From contig JAHJNP010000223.1 in the NCBI GenBank assembly GCA_018820745.1, positions 1-19,798 on the forward strand: a stretch of 19,798 nt of DNA, written 5' to 3'. Numbering within the stretch: the first letter of the stretch is position 1; each line of letters begins with the position of its first letter. Below the pieces are notes generated by a model that searched no databases, was not told the DNA's origin, and saw nothing but the letters and a program-made list of their open reading frames with translations. The translations under genes and the position numbers were made by a program. Of this stretch, positions 1 to 6,969 are shown in pieces. The DNA comes from Gammaproteobacteria bacterium. Its GTDB lineage: Bacteria > Pseudomonadota > Gammaproteobacteria > Burkholderiales > Thiobacillaceae.

Positions 1-2
1 CC

Positions 3-2546
3 GCCTTGCCGATGCAGAAGGCGCTGGCGGGCGACCATGGCCAGGGCATCATTCGCGACTATGTCGGCATCGAGGGGGTGGCGGCATGGCGCTATCTGCC
101 GGCCGTGGGCTGGGGCATGGTGGTGAAGATCGACACCGACGAGGCGCTGGCGCCGGCCGCCAAATTGCGTCGCCTCAGCTATCTTGCGCTGACCCTGTTC
201 CTGGTGCTCTCCGGCATCATGGCCTTCGTTCTGGGACGCGGCCTGTCACGCCCCATCCAGAAGCTGACCCAGGTGGCCGACCGCATTGCCGCCGGCGATC
301 TCACGCCGCGCGCGCCGCGCGAGGGCATCGATGAACTGGACCGGCTGGGCCATGCCTTTAACCACATGACGGATGCGCTGGCAGAAGCGCGCCACGATCT
401 TGAATCCCAGGTGGAGGCGCGCTCGCGGGAGCTGCGCGCGATTTCCTCGATGCAGGAGGCGATTCTCGACCAGGCCGGCGCCCTGATCGTGGTGCTCGAT
501 CGCGAGGGCCGCATCCGCCGCTTCAATCGCGCCTGCGAGGAACTGACCCAATATTCGTTCGAAGAAGTCGAAGGGAAGTTCGTCTGGGATTGCTTGCTGG
601 CGCCTGAAGAACGGAAAACCGTGCGTGAAGAGGCCTACTGCGCACTCGTCCGGAATCCCCACAGCCTGCGCAACACCTATACGAATTATTGGGTTGCCCG
701 CGACGGCACCAAGCGGCTGATCGAATGGTCGAATGCCCTGTTGCTCGACGAGCACGGCGAAATGGAGTTCATGGTCAGCATCGGCATCGATGTGACCGAA
801 AAAAGCATCGCCGTTGCCGCGCTCAAGGAAAGCGCGAAGCGCCTCAACGAGGCGCAGCGCATCGCCCGGGTCGGCAGCTGGGAGCTCGATCTGGTGGGCG
901 GCAAGCTGACCTGGTCGGACGAGATTTTCAGCCTTTTCGAAATTGACAAAACGGCGTTCGACGCCACCTACGAGGCCTTCCTGAACGCCGTCCATCCGGA
1001 AGACCGGGAGTGGGTCGATCAAACCTATACCCATTCGCTGGCGACCCGCACCCCCTACGAAATCACCCATCGCCTGCGCATGCCGGACGGCCGCATCAAG
1101 TGGGTGAACGAACGCTGCGAGACGCGCTACGACGCGCAGGGCAAGGCCCTTCTTTCCACCGGCACCGTGCAGGACATCACCGAGCGCAAGCTGGCCGAGG
1201 CGCAAATCAGCCAATTGGCCTATCACGATGCCCTGACCGGCCTGCTCAATCGCTTCAGCCTGCAAAGCCAGCTGGAACAGGCATTGTCCATGGCGCATCG
1301 GGAACAGCGCACACTGGCGGTGGTCTTCCTCGACCTGGACCGCTTCAAGACCATCAACGACACCCTGGGCCATGCCATGGGCGACGCCCTGCTCAAGGAC
1401 GTGGCATACCGCCTGCGCGACAACGTGCGCGACAGCGACATCGTGGCCCGCCTGGGCGGCGACGAATTCGTGGTGGTATTGACCGAAGTGGACGATGCCA
1501 CGGCGGCCGCCCGCGTCGCGGACAAGCTGCTGCAGGCGCTGGCCGAGCGCTACCCCATCGGCGAGAACATCCTGCGCTCGACGGCGAGCATCGGCCTCGC
1601 CATGTACCCGAACGACGGTGAGGACAGCGACACGCTGATGAAAAATGCCGACATCGCCATGTATCACGCCAAATCGCAGGGACGCAACAATGTCCAGTTC
1701 TTCACCGCCGAGATGAACCAGGCAGCGGTGAAACGGCTGATGCTGGAGCACGACTTGCGGATGGCGGTGGAAATCAGCCAGTTCGAGCTGCACTACCAGC
1801 CGCAGCTGGACAGCCGCGACGGCCGCATCATCGGGGTCGAGGCGCTGGTGCGCTGGCGCCATCCGCGCGACGGCCTGGTGTCGCCGGCGGTGTTCATCCC
1901 GGTCGCAGAGGAAACCGGCCTGATCCTGCCGCTGGGCGAGTGGGTGCTCAACGAAGCCTGCCGCCAGCGCCGTACCTGGCGGGATGCGGGGCTGCAGGGG
2001 GTGACCATGGCGGTGAACCTGTCGGCGCACCAGCTGCACTCGCCCGCCCTGCTGACACAGGTTGCGCAGGCGCTGGAAAAACACGGGCTGGCGGGCGCCG
2101 ACCTCGAGCTTGAAATCACCGAATCCGTCGCCATGCACAACCCCGATTCGAGCATCAGCCAGCTCAAGGCGCTGCGCGACCTGGGCGTGCGCCTGTCGAT
2201 CGACGATTTCGGCACCGGCTATTCATCGCTCAGCTATCTTAAGCTGCTGCCGATCCACACGCTCAAGCTCGACCAATCCTTCGTCCGAGACATCGAAACC
2301 GACGTCAACGACGTCGCCATCTGCACCGCCACCATCGCCCTGGCGCACAGCCTCGGCCTGGCTGTGATCGCAGAAGGCGTGGAGACCGAGGCGCAGCGTC
2401 TTTTCCTGGCCTCGCACCAATGCGATTTCATGCAGGGGTATTTGTTCAGCAAGCCGCTGCCGGCAGCAGAAGCGCTGGCCTTCCTCAAGGCGCGACATGC
2501 CGACACAAAAATTCTGCCTCCATTGAATGAGAGATTGCTATCCTGA
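3..2546 (+). CDS. Membrane-anchored PAS/GGDEF/EAL c-di-GMP protein, 5' end outside window
   Basis: Bifunctional-type diguanylate cyclase/phosphodiesterase that would make and degrade c-di-GMP at the inner membrane. Numbering from the TTG at position 6: residues 1-50 look like the end of a periplasmic dCache-type sensor, 58-78 are one membrane helix, about 77-130 HAMP, about 150-265 PAS, about 285-397 a PAS_3-type domain ending in QDITERK, about 400-565 GGDEF and about 575-832 EAL. The cyclase motif GGDEF (484-488) is intact and is preceded by an RxxD inhibitory site (RDSD, 475-478). The EAL domain keeps EAL (612-614), NLS, ELEITES, DDFGTG, the lysine in LKLD and AEGVE, so both activities look possible. 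The reading frame is open to the window edge and a complete sensor of this kind needs a first membrane helix and more periplasmic sequence, so the true start lies upstream. A second, differently built GGDEF-EAL protein lies at 6970-10272. Which activity dominates cannot be told from sequence. Confidence 0.95.
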   Translation, partial: ALPMQKALAGDHGQGIIRDYVGIEGVAAWRYLPAVGWGMVVKIDTDEALAPAAKLRRLSYLALTLFLVLSGIMAFVLGRGLSRPIQKLTQVADRIAAGDLTPRAPREGIDELDRLGHAFNHMTDALAEARHDLESQVEARSRELRAISSMQEAILDQAGALIVVLDREGRIRRFNRACEELTQYSFEEVEGKFVWDCLLAPEERKTVREEAYCALVRNPHSLRNTYTNYWVARDGTKRLIEWSNALLLDEHGEMEFMVSIGIDVTEKSIAVAALKESAKRLNEAQRIARVGSWELDLVGGKLTWSDEIFSLFEIDKTAFDATYEAFLNAVHPEDREWVDQTYTHSLATRTPYEITHRLRMPDGRIKWVNERCETRYDAQGKALLSTGTVQDITERKLAEAQISQLAYHDALTGLLNRFSLQSQLEQALSMAHREQRTLAVVFLDLDRFKTINDTLGHAMGDALLKDVAYRLRDNVRDSDIVARLGGDEFVVVLTEVDDATAAARVADKLLQALAERYPIGENILRSTASIGLAMYPNDGEDSDTLMKNADIAMYHAKSQGRNNVQFFTAEMNQAAVKRLMLEHDLRMAVEISQFELHYQPQLDSRDGRIIGVEALVRWRHPRDGLVSPAVFIPVAEETGLILPLGEWVLNEACRQRRTWRDAGLQGVTMAVNLSAHQLHSPALLTQVAQALEKHGLAGADLELEITESVAMHNPDSSISQLKALRDLGVRLSIDDFGTGYSSLSYLKLLPIHTLKLDQSFVRDIETDVNDVAICTATIALAHSLGLAVIAEGVETEAQRLFLASHQCDFMQGYLFSKPLPAAEALAFLKARHADTKILPPLNERLLS

Positions 2547-2578
2547 GTGAAGCAAGCCTTTATTCAATCACGCCCACC

Positions 2579-2585
2579 CAGGAGG
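2579..2585 (+). promoter_or_regulatory. Strong ribosome binding site of the DksA-family gene
   Basis: The purine block CAGGAGG sits just upstream of the ATG at 2590 with near-ideal spacing, and fixes that start. The 43 bp between the preceding stop and this start contain no obvious terminator. Confidence 0.6.
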
Positions 2586-2589
2586 TTCG

Positions 2590-2988
2590 ATGGCCGTTCT
2601 TACCCAATCCCAGCTTGACCAGCTCGCCAAAAAGCTGAACGAGGAGAACCAGGCACTGCTGCGCGAAGTGCGCAATGAACTGGAGAATTCGGGCGACCAG
2701 CATCGCATCGATCTACTCAACAGCGAGCCCGGCGACACCGGCGACGAATCGATGGCCAACGCCCTGTCGGACTTCAATGTGGCAATACTGGACCGCCATA
2801 TACAGGGCATGCGCGATATCGAGGCCGCGTTCCAGCGCATCAAGAATGGGGAATACGGGGTGTGCACCGACTGCGGGGATGACATCGACTTCAGCCGCCT
2901 GCAGGCCTACCCGACTGCCAAGCGCTGCATCGTGTGCCAGGAAAAACGCGAAAGGGAGTATGCGCAGGAAGGCCACCCGAAAATGTGA
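2590..2988 (+). CDS. DksA/TraR-family zinc-finger transcription regulator
   Basis: Small RNA-polymerase-binding regulator of the DksA/TraR family, 132 aa. Family members enter the polymerase secondary channel and, with ppGpp in the case of DksA, alter rRNA and amino-acid promoter activity. The N-terminal 80 residues are mostly helical and charged (coiled coil). The C-terminal part carries a four-cysteine zinc finger, CTDC followed 17 residues later by CIVC. At the predicted coiled-coil tip the sequence reads GDTGDESMA, giving DxxDxS where E. coli DksA has DxxDxA. The protein is shorter than E. coli DksA (151 aa) and could be a paralogue rather than the housekeeping DksA, so no symbol is given. 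The start is supported by an AGGAGG block. The next gene follows after 44 bp on the same strand and may be cotranscribed. Confidence 0.9.
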   Translation: MAVLTQSQLDQLAKKLNEENQALLREVRNELENSGDQHRIDLLNSEPGDTGDESMANALSDFNVAILDRHIQGMRDIEAAFQRIKNGEYGVCTDCGDDIDFSRLQAYPTAKRCIVCQEKREREYAQEGHPKM

Positions 2989-3032
2989 TCCGGCTGCCAT
3001 CCCCACAACCGAACCGAAGCGGACATTGCGTG

Positions 3033-4556
3033 ATGCCGGAACTGAAGGACGATTTGCCTGAACTGATCCGCAGCCTGCATGAACCGGCCTGCTACGACCA
3101 CGCGACAGGTCCGGTCCGGCTGATCGAAACCCATATCTCCTGGGTGCTGCTCACCGGCGAGTTCGCCTACAAAATCAAGAAGCCGCTGGACCTTGGCTTC
3201 CTCGATTTCAGCAGCCTCGACAAGCGCCTGCACGCCTGCTGCGACGAAGTGCAGCTCAACCGGCGGCTCGCGCCGGCCATCTACCTCGACGTGGTCCCCA
3301 TCACCGGCACCCCGGCCGCCCCCCACATCAACGGGGTCGGCGAGACCTTCGAATACGCGGTGAAGATGCGCCAATTTCCGCCGGACGCCACACTCGACCG
3401 GCTCGACGACCAGGGCGGACTGACTGCGCAACACGTCGAAGCCATCGCCGCCACCCTTGCCCGCTTTCATCTGGAAGGCTGCAAGCGCGCCGCCGCAGAC
3501 AGCCCGTGGGGCAGCCCGGAAAAAGTCTGGCAGCCGATAGCACAGAATTTTGCGCAGATCGCGCCGCGACTCGACGACCCGGCCGATCGGCAAGGCCTCG
3601 ACGCCCTGCAGCGCTGGAGCGAGGCCGAGCATGCGCGCCTGACGCCGCTGATGGCCGCGCGCAAGCGCGAAGGCTTCGTGCGCGAATGCCACGGCGACCT
3701 CCACCTCGGCAACCTCGCCTGGGTCGACGGCCAGCTGCTGGTGTTCGACTGCATCGAATTCAATCCCGAACTGCGCTGGATCGACATCCAGTCCGAAGTC
3801 GCGTTCTGCTACATGGACCTGCTGCAGCGCGGCCATGCCGACTGGGCCTGGCGCTTCCTCAACGGCTGGCTGGAACAGACCGGCGATTTCGCGGGGCTGG
3901 CGCTGCTGCGCTACTACGCGGTGTACCGCGCGCTGGTACGCGCCAAGGTGAGTGCCATTCGCACCGTGCAGACCGCCGGCCCCGAGCGCGATGCAGCGCT
4001 CGCCGAAGTACGCGCGCTGCTGAGCCTGGCCACTACGCTGACGCGCCCCCTGCCCGTCCGCCTCGACATCACCCACGGCCTGTCGGGTTCGGGCAAGACC
4101 ACCGTTACCCGAAAACTGATGCAGGCGCCGGGTGCGATCCGCCTGCGCTCCGACGTCGAGCGCAAGCGCCTCGCCGGGCTCGACGCCCAGGCGCGCAGCG
4201 GCTCCGGCGTCGGAGAAAACTTATACGCGGCCGACGCCACCCGCCGCACCTACGACCATCTGGCGCACCTGGCAGGACACATCCTCGACGCCGGCTGGCC
4301 CGTGATCGTCGACGCCACCTTCACCGCGCGCTGGCAGCGCGACCTGCTGTGCGACGTGGCGCGCACTCACCAGGTCGCGTTTCGCATCCTCGATTTTCCC
4401 GTCCCCCTCGCCACCCTGCGCGAACGCATCGTCCAGCGCGCACGTTCAGGCGGCGATGCTTCGGAAGCCGACCTCGCCGTGCTGCAGCATCAACTTGATA
4501 CGGAAGAGCCGCTCGCCGCCGACGAACGATCTGACATTGTTCGCATCGACGCGTAG
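3033..4556 (+). CDS. Fused aminoglycoside-phosphotransferase-like / P-loop kinase protein
   Basis: Two-domain protein of 507 aa of the type annotated as bifunctional aminoglycoside phosphotransferase/ATP-binding protein (COG2187 plus COG0645). The N-terminal half has a kinase-like fold with the catalytic-loop motif HGDLHLGN and a downstream metal-binding-type segment (FDCIEFN). The C-terminal half is a zeta-toxin/gluconate-kinase-like P-loop domain with GLSGSGKTT at about residues 347-355 and a conserved R-S-D-V-E-RKR segment. Substrate is unknown in the family, and the name does not imply antibiotic resistance. The frame is open further upstream to 2934, inside the DksA gene, but homology-like sequence begins at MPELKDD. 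I therefore use the ATG at 3033 (GTG at 3030 is an alternative). The ribosome binding site is weak (GAAGCGGA). Confidence 0.88.
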   Translation: MPELKDDLPELIRSLHEPACYDHATGPVRLIETHISWVLLTGEFAYKIKKPLDLGFLDFSSLDKRLHACCDEVQLNRRLAPAIYLDVVPITGTPAAPHINGVGETFEYAVKMRQFPPDATLDRLDDQGGLTAQHVEAIAATLARFHLEGCKRAAADSPWGSPEKVWQPIAQNFAQIAPRLDDPADRQGLDALQRWSEAEHARLTPLMAARKREGFVRECHGDLHLGNLAWVDGQLLVFDCIEFNPELRWIDIQSEVAFCYMDLLQRGHADWAWRFLNGWLEQTGDFAGLALLRYYAVYRALVRAKVSAIRTVQTAGPERDAALAEVRALLSLATTLTRPLPVRLDITHGLSGSGKTTVTRKLMQAPGAIRLRSDVERKRLAGLDAQARSGSGVGENLYAADATRRTYDHLAHLAGHILDAGWPVIVDATFTARWQRDLLCDVARTHQVAFRILDFPVPLATLRERIVQRARSGGDASEADLAVLQHQLDTEEPLAADERSDIVRIDA

Positions 4557-4715
4557 TGGTGAAAAATCTTGAGATACATGCGTTGGCGTGTGCGTGCGCA
4601 ACGCAAATAGTGACATGTCACATAAAGCATGGCTGCCTGGTAATTGTTTTATAAGTAGATAATTGCCGAGCCACCCGGTTTGTTGAGATGTGCTGCATTA
4701 GGGCGCATCGCGTCG
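4557..4715. other. Intergenic region between convergent genes, contains a 12-bp palindrome
   Basis: This 159-bp stretch separates the kinase-fusion gene (+) from the M48 protease gene (-). It is more A+T-rich than its surroundings. It holds an inverted repeat GCGTTG...CAACGC (about 4580-4603) and, at 4610-4621, the perfect palindrome GTGACATGTCAC. No U-tract terminator is obvious, and no gene is supported. Confidence 0.5.
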
Positions 4716-5660
4716 TTAGTGCCATATCCCGCCCGGATGCCAGCGCGGTGAGCGGCGCACGGGGGATGTGCCGGGGCTGGACACGTCCCCCTCCTGCCAG
4801 AGGGTTTCCGCTGCGTGACGGGAAAGCGCATTCAACCGGCGGATGCGCTCGTCGGTGGCCGGATGGGTGCGCAGCCAGGACGGCTCCGGGTTGCCCCAGC
4901 CGGGCAGCAACCAGGCCTGCCAGGCGCGGGAAGCCCGCTCGATCTTGCCGAGCGCCCGGGCCAGCCCCTCGGGGTCGCCGGTGAGGCGGGCGGCGGTGAG
5001 GTCGGCGTCGAATTCGCGCACGCGTGACAGTCCCAGCTGGGCCAGCAGCGCCAGATGCGGCGAGAAGACGAGCAGGAACATGGCCGGCCAATGGATGTCG
5101 AGCTCCCCCATGATCCACCAGGGCAGGGTCAGCAGAATCGCGAACTGTCCGGTCAGGGCGAACAGGCCGGTGAGCCGGCTGACATAATCGGCCAGTCCCA
5201 TCACCCGCAGGTCGTCGTGGGCAATGTGGGCCGTCTCGTGGGCCAGCACGCCGGCCAGTTCGCGCGGCGTCAGGCTGAAGAGCAGGCCGTCGCTGAGCGC
5301 GATGGCCGAGGCGCGGCGGCTGCCCACGGCAAAGGCATTGACCACCGCGCTGGGCACGTAGTACGGCACGGGGATGGCGGGCAGGCTGGCCCGTTCGGCG
5401 AGAATCCGAATCATGCGCCACAACTCGGGGGCCGCCTGCGGCGTGATCGGCCGGGCACCGTACAGGGCAAGCGTCAGGCGGTAGACCGCCACCGGTTCGA
5501 CGAGCAGGGCGACCAGACTGGCCGCCAAAGCGATCCACAGTCCCGCCGTGCCGAACAACAAGCCCCCCGCCAAGGCACTGATGCCCAGCAGGATCGCCAC
5601 CAGCAGCAGGGTCTGCAGACGGTTGGCGGTGACGTGACGATGCCACTCGGACATGCTCAT
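4716..5660 (-). CDS. HtpX-like M48 family membrane zinc metalloprotease
   Basis: Inner-membrane zinc endopeptidase, 314 aa, of peptidase family M48B. Two hydrophobic helices (about 18-55) precede the catalytic site. HETAH (141-145) is the HExxH zinc/catalytic motif, and the third ligand is probably E216 in REFDAD. Further hydrophobic segments lie at about 163-185 and 192-211. This arrangement matches HtpX-type quality-control proteases, which cleave misfolded membrane proteins. The C-terminal 25 residues are Pro/Arg-rich and likely disordered. The first ATG (5660) overlaps the stop of an upstream 43-codon frame as ATGA. An in-frame ATG at 5654 has better spacing (7 nt) to an AGGG block, so the protein may begin at residue 3. 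It is divergent from the Hsp20 gene, which suits a stress-protein pair. Confidence 0.9.
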   Translation of the reverse strand: MSMSEWHRHVTANRLQTLLLVAILLGISALAGGLLFGTAGLWIALAASLVALLVEPVAVYRLTLALYGARPITPQAAPELWRMIRILAERASLPAIPVPYYVPSAVVNAFAVGSRRASAIALSDGLLFSLTPRELAGVLAHETAHIAHDDLRVMGLADYVSRLTGLFALTGQFAILLTLPWWIMGELDIHWPAMFLLVFSPHLALLAQLGLSRVREFDADLTAARLTGDPEGLARALGKIERASRAWQAWLLPGWGNPEPSWLRTHPATDERIRRLNALSRHAAETLWQEGDVSSPGTSPVRRSPRWHPGGIWH

Positions 5661-5788
5661 TCCCTACCGTAACCGCGCAACGGGTTGGCCGCGTAAAGAC
5701 GCCACCTGCCGGCCATGCGCCTGGCGTGAAGGAACGGGCCATTCCCGATATCGGCGGACAGCGCTACGGCAACGCCCTTGAATTGCAT
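5657..5788 (-). CDS. Possible 43-aa small protein translationally coupled to the M48 protease
   Basis: Unrecognised short reading frame, 43 codons, beginning MQFKGVAVALSADIGNG and ending RGYGRE. Two facts support it. A strong AGGAGGAAGG block lies 3-12 nt upstream of the ATG, and its TGA overlaps the ATG of the M48 gene (ATGA), the usual arrangement for translational coupling. The peptide is basic, with no clear membrane helix. No homologue comes to mind. It could be a small accessory protein, a leader peptide that tunes protease translation, or noncoding sequence with a chance ribosome binding site. The frame continues upstream to an ATG at 5854, but that start has no comparable ribosome binding site. 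Confidence 0.4.
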   Translation of the reverse strand: MQFKGVAVALSADIGNGPFLHARRMAGRWRLYAANPLRGYGRE

Positions 5789-5861
5789 GTGCCTTCCTCC
5801 TGCATGGGGGTGACAGGCGCGCATCAGGTCCAGACATTGAAAACGCCCATCCAAAGCCTAC

Positions 5862-5891
5862 ATTGAAATGGCTATCGGGTCGTCCTGATTC
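5862..5891 (+). promoter_or_regulatory. Possible heat-shock (sigma-32-like) promoter for hsp20
   Basis: ATTGAAA at 5862-5868 resembles the sigma-32 -35 element (CTTGAAA). CCTGATT about 15 nt further on is a weak match to its -10 (CCCCATNT). An identical CATTGAAA lies at 5835-5842. The position, about 70-100 bp upstream of a small heat-shock gene, is suitable. The -10 match is poor, so this is only suggestive. Confidence 0.25.
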
Positions 5892-5968
5892 ATCGTGCGG
5901 CGGACTGACCATCATGCTCGCCACAGTGTCCCGGTGACGCCACCCCACTTGATCTGCAGGAGCACATT

Positions 5969-6475
5969 ATGAAACTGGATGATTTGAAAGAAAGTGTGGG
6001 TTCTTTGTGGGAGAACGTATCCGAAGGGGGGCGCCACCTGTGGAAATCCGCTGCCGGGGCGCTCACCCGCTTCAAGCCGGGCGAAAAAACCAACCTGCCC
6101 GCACCCAACGAGGTGGATGACGACGCCTATCTTCCCACCCAGGGCTGGGCGCTGCTCGGCGGTGACGTGTTCGAGGACGAAAACAGTCTGCTGGTGCGAC
6201 TGGAGGTGCCGGGCATGGAAAAGGCCGACATGGACATCGAGATCCTTGACGACGCCATGGTGGTAAGGGGCGAGAAGCGCTTCGAGCGGCAGGAAACCGA
6301 GGGCCGCTGGCGCGTCATGCAATGCGCCTACGGCAGCTTCCGCCGGGTGGTTCCCCTGCCCGTGGCGGTAAAGGCTGAAGAGGCCAGGGCAAGCTACAAG
6401 AACGGCGTGCTGCGGGTCGAACTACCCAAGGCCGAGGCCGGCAAGCGCCGCGCCATCGCCATCCCGGTTGAATGA
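5969..6475 (+). CDS. Hsp20/alpha-crystallin family small heat-shock protein
   Basis: Cytoplasmic ATP-independent chaperone that holds unfolding proteins, 168 aa. The N-terminal 60 residues are an amphipathic, tryptophan-containing arm (residues 1-40) and a linker. The alpha-crystallin domain spans about 65-160, with the typical segments EDENSLLVRLEVPGM, GSFRRVVPLP and the hallmark YKNGVLRVELPK near the C-terminus. The tail ends in AIAIPVE, an IxI-like anchor used for oligomer assembly in this family. The ATG follows an AGGAG block at about 5957-5962 with good spacing. It is divergent from the M48 protease. A hairpin at 6561-6580 could end its transcript. Confidence 0.93.
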   Translation: MKLDDLKESVGSLWENVSEGGRHLWKSAAGALTRFKPGEKTNLPAPNEVDDDAYLPTQGWALLGGDVFEDENSLLVRLEVPGMEKADMDIEILDDAMVVRGEKRFERQETEGRWRVMQCAYGSFRRVVPLPVAVKAEEARASYKNGVLRVELPKAEAGKRRAIAIPVE

Positions 6476-6560
6476 ACCAGGGCGTCACCCTGATCAATCC
6501 CATCCTCTCATTGACCAAGAAACCGGCCATCCAGTAATTTCCCGCAACGCAGTCAAGAAC

Positions 6561-6585
6561 GGCGCCCTTCATCGGGCGCCGCTCT
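6561..6585. terminator. Hairpin between convergent hsp20 and hicA-like genes
   Basis: A perfect 7-bp stem GGCGCCC/GGGCGCC (6561-6567 and 6574-6580) closes a 6-nt loop. It is followed by GCTCTTATT on the plus strand and by GTTCTTG on the minus strand. It lies between converging genes and could act as a bidirectional terminator, but the T-tracts are short. Confidence 0.55.
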
Positions 6586-6624
6586 TATTGGCACCGCTCA
6601 ATGGCAGCGGCCTGGGCGGCCTCG

Positions 6625-6900
6625 CTAGCCCCCCGCCTCGATCTTCGAGGGGCTCACGCCCGCCGAGACCAGATAATCGCGCACATGGCGCAGCTCCTGT
6701 TTGGTGCAGGTGGTGCTGTTGTGCGGGCGATGGATGAATCCCTCCACCCCGTTCATGATCACGCGGAAGCTCGCACCGTGGTGCGGCTCCACCCTGGCGC
6801 CCAGATGCGTCAGCATCGATTCCACTTCGCGCCAATGAACATTGGCGCTCACCGGGCCTTCGAAAATGGACCGCAGCAGACTCTCGTGTTTGTGGCTCAT
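6625..6900 (-). CDS. HicA-like (type II toxin family) protein, no HicB partner seen
   Basis: Small double-stranded-RNA-binding-fold protein of the HicA family, 91 aa. HicA toxins are mRNA interferases normally neutralised by HicB. The recognisable core is WREVESMLTHLGARVEP, RVIMNGVEGFIHRPH and the C-terminal helix QELRHVRDYLVSAGV. The position usually occupied by the catalytic G-[SD]-H reads GASF here. It is therefore uncertain that this is an active RNase, and some annotated HicA subfamilies also lack that histidine. There is no HicB-like reading frame on either side. Upstream lies the c-di-GMP fusion gene, 69 bp away on the same strand; downstream is a hairpin. The ribosome binding site is weak. 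It may be a stand-alone domesticated HicA. Confidence 0.72.
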   Translation of the reverse strand: MSHKHESLLRSIFEGPVSANVHWREVESMLTHLGARVEPHHGASFRVIMNGVEGFIHRPHNSTTCTKQELRHVRDYLVSAGVSPSKIEAGG

Positions 6901-6969
6901 GGCAAATACTCACGTGAACTCCAGCCTCTTTCCATCATAGAACCTGAGTTGCCGCTACGCGAATTGTGT

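Noticed and set aside
246..2138. Open frame of 630 codons on the minus strand inside the first GGDEF-EAL gene
   Set aside because: Low-complexity His/Gln/Arg/Val-rich translation typical of the antisense of a high-G+C gene; the plus strand is unmistakably coding.
2907..4076. Minus-strand frame of 389 codons opposite the kinase-fusion gene
   Set aside because: Antisense shadow; the HGDLHLGN and P-loop motifs are on the plus strand.
5664..5948. Alternative minus-strand frame of 94 codons between the protease and Hsp20 genes
   Set aside because: No ribosome binding site, no family features, and it overlaps the better-supported 43-codon frame.
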